Shown in pieces: positions 23,901 to 31,196 of a DNA stretch of 64,000 bases. This stretch comes from Hygrocybe punicea (taxonomy: Eukaryota > Basidiomycota > Agaricomycetes > Agaricales > Hygrophoraceae). The DNA lies in assembly GCA_963556145.1 (NCBI GenBank), contig OY744461.1, positions 7,264,891 through 7,328,890 of the forward strand. The letters are read 5' to 3'. Numbering within the stretch: the stretch's first letter is position 1; the number at the start of each line of letters is the position of its first letter. The notes under the pieces were generated by a model. The model saw only the letters and a program-made list of their open reading frames with translations, did not search any database and was not told the DNA's origin. Position numbers and translations under genes: made by a program.

Positions 23901-25214
23901 GGGTTTGTCTTCCTTCATCTACGAATCGTCCGTTACGCGTCGGACGCGCGTGAGGCGCTCCTTGTTGGACGGGCTCGTTGCGGCCGTTTTGGGGCTTTCC
24001 GGGCGCGGTTTTTCGAGCGGGATCTGTGGGGCGTTGAATACCGGGTCCATTGGATGTGTTGAAATGAGTGGAGGTGGCGGGATTAGTGAAATAAATGGGA
24101 AATGCGGAGGGGGGGATGTATTGAACACCGTGTGACGTGGCTGTGATGCCGTGACAAAAAGGCAAAAGAGCCGTGTTCTGCAGCCAAGGAGGCGCAACTG
24201 GTACGAAGAAAGTATACTGAGGTGTCGAAAACATCGGGGATGGGTCTAAGAGCTGACAGAAGACTAGGGGTGCTCGAAATGCTGACGAATACGGGGCGCT
24301 GTTGACTATGGGGCGCTGTTGCTGCCAGAAAGAGAGAGAAAGGTGTAAAAATGGTGAATTCAAAGAGGGAAAGGTGAAGTGAGCTTGACACTCCTCGCGG
24401 TGGGCTCCAGATGTGGTGAACGCAGCCTGGGTAGGCGCGGATTCGGGGTGCGCGAGATCGTTGTCACTGGGGTGAAAACCCAAAACTCAACTTGTTTGTG
24501 ACTATTTACAACAGCCACTACATACAAATAATAGAACAAATAGAGAATATAGTAAAATGAGTGAATACGTACCCAGAGATATAGATGTCTCTACAGCGCA
24601 TGCCTCCTCTTTGCTCCATGCATGCCTTCTCTTTGCTATATGCATGCCCCTTATTTGCTCCACGCATGCCACACACTTGCTCCACGCATGCCACACCCTT
24701 GCTCCATGCATGCTCTCCGCACCCGCACCCTACGCATCCACGCGCTCAGGCTGACCAGGACATTAGTTCAGCCCACAGCACCGCTGCCAACCCCTCCCCC
24801 TCCAGACGGAGCCGAGAGCACAAGCGGTTAACCGATGCTCGCAGGAGGTCTGGGTCTCCACCCCGGCCTCGCGACAGCCGAGGATGTCCGGAAAAGAAGT
24901 CGGATTTTCGGGCAGGCGCAGGCAGTGGGGGCTACTCTGCCTGCGCCGTATGCCTGGGTCGCAACCCCCACAGAATTGTGGAATGCGCCGCAACGCATAC
25001 CTGGGATGGACTCCACCTCGCGCTCGCACAGCGCGTCAACAAGTCCCTCGTACTCCGCGATGGCCGCCCCATCTGTGTCGACTTCCAACGCGTGGCCGGC
25101 TGCACCAGCACCCGCCACGACAATCGTCACCTCTGCTCCGGATGTGGTCATACCACTCACGGCGCACAAGGCTGTCCTCGAGCGCAGAAGGCATCAAGCC
25201 CTCACTCCCTATAA
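21000..25214 (+). CDS. YR element gag (ORF1), two exons
   Basis: Structural protein of the YR retrotransposon. Exon 1 (21000-21890) encodes 297 residues: an Ala/Gln-rich coiled coil (AEQAEQFLQAQAAAEQHALL), a basic patch and a conserved-looking core (GQYVELWYYTNEGLDEAMQA). A GTGAGT donor follows TRDFR in phase 0. Exon 2 (24750-25214) starts after ctcag in phase 0 (ADQDISSAH) and carries a Cys/His-rich nucleic-acid-binding module: CAVCLGRNPH then C at VECA, later CVDF, GCTS, CSGCGHTTHGAQGC. Reading through without splicing would stop at 21974 and lose the zinc module. The intron, originally about 270 bp, now contains a 2.6-kb LTR element. Exon 2 overlaps the start of the RT frame. Confidence 0.72.
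22007..22190 (-). repeat. LTR of small retroelement (3' LTR)
   Basis: 184 bp; identical by eye to 24412-24595. It is the downstream LTR for the minus-strand element. The preceding minus-strand interior contains gtctctatt 15 bases before the LTR. Confidence 0.92.
22336..24234 (-). CDS. proline-rich repeat protein of the small LTR element
   Basis: Single protein of the element, about 632 residues if it starts at the ATG at 24234 (MFSTPQYTFFVP). The open frame extends upstream to 24483, but that part overlaps the LTR and primer-binding site, so it is unlikely to be used. Residues about 110-150 include CNGCCMYGHRYAPRRSRGC, a near-match to a CCHC knuckle (C-x2-C-x4-H-x9-C), in a basic context. 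Then follow five to six imperfect units of about 60-70 residues (NTRIDASP.VSASFRPPS ... SSPE ... TPPPS.PAPSPE). The C-terminus is a leucine heptad coil (LALESALLSLKALKVLEQKL). This may be a Gag-like or particle protein; that is inference from position, the basic Cys/His patch and the coil. Confidence 0.6.
   Translation of the reverse strand: MFSTPQYTFFVPVAPPWLQNTALLPFCHGITATSHGVQYIPPSAFPIYFTNPATSTHFNTSNGPGIQRPTDPARKTAPGKPQNGRNEPVQQGAPHARPTRNGRFVDEGRQTQCNGCCMYGHRYAPRRSRGCRAGKRVRARKSNVNTRIDASPPVSASFRPPSSRTPSQSSPEVFQHTPPSSAPAPSPEKCVRARQRDQNTRIDASPLVSHPSRPPFAPTDTPSYPETNLHAPLPFSPSPASGRPAHAPQRVENTRIDTTTSVSPSFRPPSPSTPSLSSQEASRDMPPPFEPASSPGIRASAPQTPFSTSAPVSASVSPPFRPAFASTASTSSLEANRYTPPPSVPAPSPENRADTQRTPFLTCPSVSALVSPLCRLPSTSPPSPSSPEAIRDTPPPSEPPPSPETRASPKHTLFLTNSATSAPVPLSFRPPAAAYHRQDPHIALRDAVQAAPAAFEPPTPSHIAPPLAPAFHHPGPTPDPRTSPYAHVHVPAPLYGPLPSQTSPPLSFFDAPNTPRHPLPQSTPHAHDPPHGASQAHSVAHTTTPRSTPSCYAHALPLHDFIPTIPLSLSPEAGQGMPPSSTFATDDIPASTLLALESALLSLKALKVLEQKLVKLVDRLEKLEDFVLEDSC
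22950..23830 (-). repeat. coding tandem repeats, ~200 bp units
   Basis: Degenerate tandem repeats inside the proline-rich ORF. On the plus strand each unit shows ggggacgacg..gagggcg, then cgggcgaaacg and a gtcgatacgcgt-like word. Units vary, and about five can be followed by eye. Confidence 0.6.
24393..24409 (-). other. primer-binding site of small LTR element
   Basis: Minus strand reads TGGAGCCCACCGCGAGG two bases (TC) after the 5' LTR end. It is identical, including the TC spacer, to the primer-binding site of the Gypsy element. Its complement ends in CCA, as expected for a tRNA 3' end; the tRNA is not identified. Confidence 0.85.
24412..24595 (-). repeat. LTR of small retroelement (5' LTR)
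   Basis: 184 bp, identical by eye to 22007-22190. It is the upstream LTR for the minus-strand element. Confidence 0.92.
24598..24720 (+). repeat. 22-bp minisatellite in gag intron
   Basis: Five tandem 22-bp units beginning gcatgcc and ending ttgct(c/a)(c/t)a(t/c), plus a partial sixth. It lies in the predicted intron of the YR-element gag, directly right of the small LTR element, whose gcgc duplication abuts the first unit. Confidence 0.85.
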
Positions 25215-27174
25215 ACCGGATGCTTGGGAAGCGCTACTCCGTTCAAATAGCATCTGGCCTCGCTATGATCATCTCCCTCAAAGTATGCGATATGGTTTCA
25301 ATCTTGAGATACCCACCATTTCACGCACCCAAGCCCCACCCAACAAAGACTCCATCATTGAACATAGCTCCGAATTCCAAAAAATCATATCCAAAGAGCT
25401 GTCCAAAGGCCGATACCTGGGACCCTTTTCTCAGTCAACTCTCGAGACGCTCATCGGCCCCTTCCAGACGGCCCCCTTTGGCATCATACCCAAACCAGGC
25501 CGACCGAATCACTTCCGCAACGTACAAAACTATTCATTCCCTCATAAGACCTCACCAAAATTCCCGAGTCCCTCTATCAACTCCCAGATCGACTCGGACC
25601 GCTTCCCCAGCACCTGGGGGACTTTCTCAATCGTCTCCTTACTCATCTCACGCCTTCCCCCCGGCTCTCAGGCAGCCACGAGAGACGTGGCAGAGGCATA
25701 CCGGACGATCCCCCTGCACCCCTCCCAATGGCCAGGTGCCGTCGTCCGACTCGCTGCCGACGAATTCTGCATCGACACCGCCACCTGCTTCGGGGTTGCA
25801 CCATCAGCCGGAGTGTATGGCTCCGTCAGCGATGCAGGCACCGAGCTATTCCGCTGCCATGGGATGGCACCTCTCTCCAAATGGGTCGATGACCACATCT
25901 TCTTCCGGATCCTTCGAGAACGCCTCCACGAATACAACATGCGCCGCAGAGACTGGCACGCCGACATTGCCCCCCGTGGCCGACATCACGATGGTGGGCG
26001 CCTCTGGTTTGGTGGCAGAGTTTTCCCCGATGGCACGCTGGAAGAATTCGACGAAGATTGCTCTTCCCCTTGCCTCGACTTATCATCGCACTCACCCCGC
26101 TCCTCTGAGGACCAACGCTTCGCCTACAACTTCGACGACATTGACCGTCTATCCGACCAGCTGGGTATCCCCTGGGAGAAATCCAAGGACCTGCCCTTCG
26201 CTTCAACCACGACATTCATTGGCCTGGATTGGAATCTGGAAACACTCATGGTCTCCCTTCCACCAAAGAAGAAGGCCAAATACCTCACGTCAATCCATGA
26301 ATGGGAATGCTTGCCTACCCACATCCTCGGCGATGTACAAAAAATCTACGGAAAGCTCCTTCACGCATCCCTGGTGGTCCCTCCAGGCCGCGCCTACCTC
26401 ACCGGCCTGGAGAACATGCTTGGCATCTACGGTGACCGTCCTCTCATGCCACGCCATGCTGACCAGTCGATCCGTGGAGACCTGCAATGGTGGCGTGCCA
26501 AGCTGGCCCAACCCTTCCTTGGCCGGACAATCCCAAGCCCTGTCCACCTCACAAACCTCGACGCCTTCTCAGATGCCAGTTCGGGCATTGGCATCGGAAT
26601 CGTCGTTGCTGGCCGCTGGCGCGCTTGGCGCCTCATTCCAGGATGGAAGACCCTTGATGGTAAACGCGACATCGGCTGGGCAGAGGCCCTGGGATTCGAA
26701 CTCCTCATTCGATCAGTCGCCCGGTCTGCGACAACTGGCCAGCATTTTGAATTATTCGGGGACAACATGGGAGTCGTTGAAGGCTGGCCAAATGGCCGCA
26801 GCAGGAATGCAGCCATCAACGACATCTTTAAACGCATCCACAACTTCATCGAGTCTTGTGACTCCATTATCTCGATCCATGCAACCTACATCCCCAGCAA
26901 ATCCAACCCAGCCGATGGCCCCTCCCGGGGCATATATCCTCCGTACCACCTCCTCTTACCCCCCGTCGAAATACCCGCCGGTCTCGACCGGTTCATCATT
27001 GATGCGACCCTACCATATTCAGACACTGAGCTCAAGCTGCTCCGAGAGGGCCGATACCCCAAAGCAACCGCAAAACTCATTGCAAATTCTCTCAGGAATC
27101 CTGGTCCCCCACACAAACAGCCCACCGACTTTGAGACTGATATACGAGCCCTCCGAAGCCAATGGTCTGGTTGA
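24835..27174 (+). CDS. YR element reverse transcriptase-RNase H
   Basis: DIRS-type polymerase. After a variable N-terminus the RT domain shows FQTAPFGIIPKPGRPNHFRN, RDVAEAYRTIPLHPSQWPGA and the catalytic WVDDHIFF (WVDD for YVDD). RNase H follows with LDAFSDASSGIGIG (first Asp), IGWAEALGFELL (Glu), LFGDNMGVVEGW (second Asp) and KSNPADGPSRG (fourth acid). There is no integrase, as expected for the family. The frame is open from 24835 and overlaps gag exon 2 in another frame, so initiation may be at ATG 25006 or later, or by coupling or frameshift. It overlaps the YR frame by about 170 bases at its 3' end. No internal stop is seen, so this gene is intact. Confidence 0.9.
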   Translation: MLAGGLGLHPGLATAEDVRKRSRIFGQAQAVGATLPAPYAWVATPTELWNAPQRIPGMDSTSRSHSASTSPSYSAMAAPSVSTSNAWPAAPAPATTIVTSAPDVVIPLTAHKAVLERRRHQALTPYKPDAWEALLRSNSIWPRYDHLPQSMRYGFNLEIPTISRTQAPPNKDSIIEHSSEFQKIISKELSKGRYLGPFSQSTLETLIGPFQTAPFGIIPKPGRPNHFRNVQNYSFPHKTSPKFPSPSINSQIDSDRFPSTWGTFSIVSLLISRLPPGSQAATRDVAEAYRTIPLHPSQWPGAVVRLAADEFCIDTATCFGVAPSAGVYGSVSDAGTELFRCHGMAPLSKWVDDHIFFRILRERLHEYNMRRRDWHADIAPRGRHHDGGRLWFGGRVFPDGTLEEFDEDCSSPCLDLSSHSPRSSEDQRFAYNFDDIDRLSDQLGIPWEKSKDLPFASTTTFIGLDWNLETLMVSLPPKKKAKYLTSIHEWECLPTHILGDVQKIYGKLLHASLVVPPGRAYLTGLENMLGIYGDRPLMPRHADQSIRGDLQWWRAKLAQPFLGRTIPSPVHLTNLDAFSDASSGIGIGIVVAGRWRAWRLIPGWKTLDGKRDIGWAEALGFELLIRSVARSATTGQHFELFGDNMGVVEGWPNGRSRNAAINDIFKRIHNFIESCDSIISIHATYIPSKSNPADGPSRGIYPPYHLLLPPVEIPAGLDRFIIDATLPYSDTELKLLREGRYPKATAKLIANSLRNPGPPHKQPTDFETDIRALRSQWSG

Positions 27175-27498
27175 TCCACCCTTCAATCCCCCCCCGGCCC
27201 CAGTTCCTTCTAGGCCACAACCATATCGACTCGGATTGGCCCCTCTTGACTCACCGCTTCGTCCCCACTGCCTTGCCCGCGACCGTCTGCGGCTATGGGT
27301 ACCAGCTCGAACACGTACGGCACATGATGCTAACGGACACACCCTCCACATCACCGACGCTGACCTAGACCGAATCCTAGAGGTCATCGGTGTATCCTGG
27401 GCTCAAGGCACTCGGGCTGGATACGGTGCAGGACTTCTCGCATTTCACCGGTTCTGTGATCTCCGCAGCATCCCTGAACCTCAACGATGTCCAGCCGG
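27002..27498 (+). pseudogene. YR element tyrosine recombinase, 5' fragment
   Basis: N-terminal part of the recombinase, in the +1 frame relative to RT; ATG 27002 lies inside the RT end. It contains a Pro-rich start, then RDRLRLWVPARTRTAHDANG and the SAM-like DNA-binding start ILEVIGVSWAQGTRAGYGAG. The frame breaks at 27498, where the Gypsy element begins after the duplicated ccgg, and it resumes in frame at 37309. Joined length would be about 450 codons, normal for DIRS recombinases. Confidence 0.85.
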
Positions 27499-28293
27499 TG
27501 TAGAGGGTCCTCGACCCTCTGAGGCCGTAACATCGATATCTAGCGAATCCGCTCGAACCCGACGTCTCTAGCAATCTACGTTCGAACCCGACGCAACCCG
27601 ACGCAACCCGATGCATACCGACTAGCACGGCCGCTCACGTACCTGGACGGTCTATCTCCTAAACTCACGGAACTTCAAATATCGAAGATAGATCTCATCG
27701 GACTGGGATCCCGACATCGGACTTGCCTTATTCACGCCTAGCGTCTCCCTTATGGGGATATAGTAAAGTATATTGCATCTTTTACGGTTTTTTATATCTT
27801 CCACCCATTTTCCCTGTCATCGTCGCCTCGCAACGCTCTTCCTACTTCCCCATTTTTATTCTCCTTTGTCTCCTCTCATCGGCCGAGGACTCTCGTCCGA
27901 ATCTAGGTACACAAATTTGTAGTATAAAAACGGTGCCCAAGCGCCGTCTCAGAATAAGAAACCAGTTCCCCCATTTCCTCTCTCTGAGAATTAAGTCTCT
28001 CAGTAAATTCCATCGCACACATTGCTCGTCGGATTCCTCGACGCCCACCCCGTCGTTCTACCGCCTTTATCTCTACGTTACTCGTCACCCGACACCCGAC
28101 CCGCCGTACCCGACATCGTCGGCCTCGTCGGCTTCGATCGGTCTCCATAGATCTCAGTAGTTTACTCGGCGGCTTCTTACTTTTTATATCCTATTATCTT
28201 ACTGAAGCTTGTTAGACTATTCCTAGTCACTTCTACGCTGACCCCTCAGGCTTAGGATCATTATTCCGCAGCCACCCCGACCTCGCCTTTACA
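27499..28293 (+). repeat. Gypsy 5' LTR
   Basis: 795-bp LTR from tgtagagggtcc to cctcgcctttaca. It contains a short repeat of cgacgcaaccc and a TATA-like box at 27923. It differs from the 3' LTR at two bases (cgccgtctc/cgccatctc and gcccacccc/gccctcccc). Confidence 0.95.
27923..27930 (+). promoter_or_regulatory. TATA-like box in Gypsy LTR
   Basis: tataaaaa in the context gtagtataaaaacgg, repeated at the matching position of the 3' LTR. It would place the transcription start (U3/R border) near 27955. Inference from motif and position only. Confidence 0.5.
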
Positions 28294-28295
28294 TC

Positions 28296-28312
28296 TGGAG
28301 CCCACCGCGAGG
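28296..28312 (+). other. Gypsy primer-binding site
   Basis: tggagcccaccgcgagg, two bases after the 5' LTR. It is identical to the site of the small LTR element. Confidence 0.88.
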
Positions 28313-28839
28313 AATAGTCTAGCACCACCATAGCTTCCTCTTCCCGTATCCCTCCCTCTGACCGTCGTCTTCGAGATCTTCCTCGAAGAACTCTTCAACA
28401 AGAACTCTCTTTAGCCGCCTTCGACCCGACAATCGACGACGACTTATTCCAGCTAGTACCCGACCACCTCGCTCGACATAACAATCTCCCGCTCGTCTCA
28501 GGGTCAAACACCCCCCTATATCTTTCATCCGACAGTCTCGAATCGGTCGATATACCGATAATTACCATTACACCCGACTCATCCGATCTCAGTTCGACAC
28601 CCGCATCGCCTACGTCCCCGACTTCGACCTCGTTAGAACCCCCGTCCACGTCTTCACTCTCGACATCGAAAACTCCGTCATCGTCATCGTCTCCGTCTTC
28701 GCTCTCGACATCGAAAACTCCGTCATCGACATCGTCCCCGTCTTCGTCTTCGTCCACGCCGTCATCGCCCACGTTACCCGACCCGCTCATCGTACACCCG
28801 ACAACCGCTTCATCGACATTTCAGCTTCTTCCACCCACA
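28313..28839 (+). other. Gypsy untranslated leader
   Basis: About 0.53 kb between primer-binding site and gag. It holds a tandem duplication of roughly 39 bp (ctctcgacatcgaaaactcc at about 28650 and 28702) in a tcgtc-rich tract, possibly part of packaging signals. No plus-strand gene is seen. Confidence 0.5.
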
Positions 28840-31095
28840 ATGACTTCGACCTCTGGATCTTCGACCGCTCCCCACGTTACCGCTCCCCATGTTACTCCAC
28901 GACAAATGCCCGCTCGCGGTCACTCCACGGCCCCGACCTTCGACGGGAACCCGCTCAATTTAAACCGCTTCTTCGAAGAAGTCGAGATACTTGCTGCCGA
29001 TGCCGCTCTCGACGACGCAGGACGCATCAAGCATAGTCTGCGCTACGCGTCGCTTAGCGACTACGAGCTTTGGGCAAGTTTACCTAGCGCGACCGGCGTC
29101 GATTATGCCGCATTCAAAAAGAGCGTACTCGTGCTATACCCGGGTACGGAAGACGATCACCGGTACACTATGGCGGATCTCGACCGTCTTACCCACACCC
29201 AAACCGCTTACGGTATCCGTACCCGCGCCGAACTTGGCGAATATTACCGCGAGTTCATCCGGATCTCGGGATTCCTCTTAGACAAGGGTCGAATCTCTCC
29301 CCGAGAACGCAACATCGCATACGAGAACGGCTTCCATGTCGAGCTTAAAAAGGACATCAAAACCCGTCTGCAGTACCAAAAGCCGAACCATTTCCATAGC
29401 GACCCTTACGACTTCCAAGACTTCCACAATTGCGCCCACTTCTTGCTGGCCGGAACCGCGGCCGAACCGTCCACCGTCTCTCGTCTCTCGTCAACGTCGC
29501 CTGCCGCCATCCGGTACTCGACTCCAATGGAACCCGCCACCCGCTACCCGCCACCCGCTCGCTATGACCCGGTCATTCCTAAAGCGGAACCGGTCGAACC
29601 TAACGTATCCGACCTATTTCGTCTCGTTTCGCAACAACTCGCCGTCCTCACGCAAGCCCTCACCGAACGCAACAACCCCCCAAAGCCGTGTGCAAATAGG
29701 GCTGAGCCGACCACCGCGGGACAGGGTTTCACCAATTTCAACTGCCTCTTTTGCGACGACCCGTTCCATCGTATACGCGATTGTCCTATTTGCGAGCAGT
29801 ACACTCGAGACGGGATATGCCGCAAGAACGAGCACGGCCGCATCGTGTTGCCTAACGGAATGTATCTTCCAAAGGCTATCATCGGCAAAAATATGAGGGA
29901 ACGCTTCGACGCGTGGCACGCACAGAACCCCGGCAACCGCGCTCCCCCTGCCCGCAACCCCACAGAACCGTTCCAACGCGACCCGCCGCCTCACGTCAAA
30001 GCTAACTTCGTCTCCGCCGTCGAAGTACCCACCTACGAACCAGAGGTCACCACCGAGTACGCCGACATCTTTCAGTCCACGACGTCCGACATCGACGACG
30101 ACAACGAACAAATTAAGGTTCTGGAAGCCGAAGTGCAGCGGCTTCGTAAACGGGTTAGATTCGACGGTGTAGAGATCCCATCAAAGGCGAAAGGCAAGTC
30201 TAGAGAAACGTTTCCCAATCTGCCCACCACTTCCACGTCTGTCCCCGCCGCGAAACCCGCCGAGAAAACGACCAGACCTATCAACGAGCAGCCGATCACC
30301 ATAGTCCCCCCTTCGAACACGCGGCCGACCGAGCCGACCGCCCTTGTACCGCGCACTCCCCAGAACCTTCCCGCATCGCACCCCCAATACCGCTACCAAG
30401 CCCCCATCGAAGATCCCGGTATCGCCAAGTCCGTCATCGACCGCGCGCTCGATTCTCAAGTCTGCATTTCGCAGCGAGAACTTTTAGCCATGTCGTCCGA
30501 CGCCCGCCGTCACATGAAGGACCTCACTACGTCGAAAAAGGTCACCGCCGAGAGTAACAACGTCGAGGTCTTCCACTTTCACGCACCCGAAATCCCCACT
30601 CGCGCCTGTCAACACTGTCAGGAAAACGTCCCGCTCGTCGTCGGCCGCGACTCAGTCCCTCTCCGTGCGGTCTACCCGCTCATCAACGGCAAATTCGTAT
30701 TCGAGTGCGTCCTCGACAACGGTTCCATGATCATCGGCATGCGGCGCGATATTTGGGAGAAACTCGGTTACGGTCTCCAAAATATGAAGATGCGGATGCA
30801 GTCGGCAAATAAAAGCGACAACGACACCCTCGGCCGGATCGCCAACCTAAAATTCACCTTCGGCGACGTCGATCTTTTCCTCCAAGTCCAAGTCGTCGAC
30901 GACGCCCCCTACGAGATCCTCATCGGCCGCCCGTTCTTCACGCTTTCCGAGGCTCTTACGAAGGATTATAAAAACGGAGAACAACAGGTCACGATCACGG
31001 ATCCAAACACCGGCGCCGTCGTCACCTTGCCCACCATCGAGCACAACCAAAAGAACCGACGAGAGCGGTCCGACACCGGAAAGCCGGATTTTTAG
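28840..31095 (+). CDS. Gypsy Gag-protease polyprotein
   Basis: 751 residues. The N-terminal capsid-like region has PTFDGNPLNLNRFFEEVEIL and many helices. A CCHC zinc knuckle follows (CLFCDDPFHRIRDC, C-x2-C-x4-H-x4-C), then a second Cys pair. A Pro/Thr linker leads to an aspartic-protease-like domain: FVFECVLDNGSMI (DNG in the place of the usual D-T/S-G) and later YEILIGRPFF, matching the I-L-G-x-P/x-F flap-end signature. The stop TAG is at 31093-31095. The pol frame (-1) is open through this stop, and the T-run ggatttttag would let a ribosome slip back, giving Gag-Pol. Confidence 0.88.
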   Translation: MTSTSGSSTAPHVTAPHVTPRQMPARGHSTAPTFDGNPLNLNRFFEEVEILAADAALDDAGRIKHSLRYASLSDYELWASLPSATGVDYAAFKKSVLVLYPGTEDDHRYTMADLDRLTHTQTAYGIRTRAELGEYYREFIRISGFLLDKGRISPRERNIAYENGFHVELKKDIKTRLQYQKPNHFHSDPYDFQDFHNCAHFLLAGTAAEPSTVSRLSSTSPAAIRYSTPMEPATRYPPPARYDPVIPKAEPVEPNVSDLFRLVSQQLAVLTQALTERNNPPKPCANRAEPTTAGQGFTNFNCLFCDDPFHRIRDCPICEQYTRDGICRKNEHGRIVLPNGMYLPKAIIGKNMRERFDAWHAQNPGNRAPPARNPTEPFQRDPPPHVKANFVSAVEVPTYEPEVTTEYADIFQSTTSDIDDDNEQIKVLEAEVQRLRKRVRFDGVEIPSKAKGKSRETFPNLPTTSTSVPAAKPAEKTTRPINEQPITIVPPSNTRPTEPTALVPRTPQNLPASHPQYRYQAPIEDPGIAKSVIDRALDSQVCISQRELLAMSSDARRHMKDLTTSKKVTAESNNVEVFHFHAPEIPTRACQHCQENVPLVVGRDSVPLRAVYPLINGKFVFECVLDNGSMIIGMRRDIWEKLGYGLQNMKMRMQSANKSDNDTLGRIANLKFTFGDVDLFLQVQVVDDAPYEILIGRPFFTLSEALTKDYKNGEQQVTITDPNTGAVVTLPTIEHNQKNRRERSDTGKPDF

Positions 31096-31196
31096 AAGTC
31101 GAGGACCCGGAGATACCTCTCGGAAAGGACGCACCGGGAGATGAGAAGCCGCCACTCGAAAGCGACCACACCTATACCACGAACTATGCTTCCCTT

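Larger units (their letters stand above)
22007..24595 (-). mobile_element. small single-ORF LTR retroelement inserted in gag intron
   Basis: 2,589-bp element with 184-bp LTRs identical by eye, flanked by the 4-bp duplication gcgc (22003-22006, 24596-24599). Its orientation is minus: the primer-binding site and ORF read leftwards. On that strand the LTR runs from TGTAGAGACATC to TTCACCACA. It encodes one proline-rich protein and no protease, RT, RNase H or integrase, so it must be moved in trans. Its PBS, LTR start and duplication size match the Gypsy element at 27499-37304. The very high GC interior differs from the flanking YR element. Confidence 0.88.

Noticed and set aside
22569..24135. 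Plus-strand frames rich in Gly/Arg/Trp across the small LTR element
   Set aside because: They mirror the proline-rich minus-strand ORF; the high GC content keeps several frames open. PBS orientation supports the minus strand.
24884..27571. 895-codon open frame overlapping the RT-RNase H gene
   Set aside because: Most of it is the out-of-frame shadow of RT-RNase H (Pro/Ser/Arg-rich, no motifs). Only its last part, from about 27002, is real, as the 5' end of the recombinase.
27723..28160. 145-codon frame in both Gypsy LTRs
   Set aside because: It lies across the LTR promoter region, has no domain and is repeated only because the LTRs are.
28319..28790. Acidic Asp/Val-rich minus-strand frames in the Gypsy leader
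   Set aside because: Low-complexity complement of a tcgtc-rich tract; not spliced to the antisense gene and without motifs.
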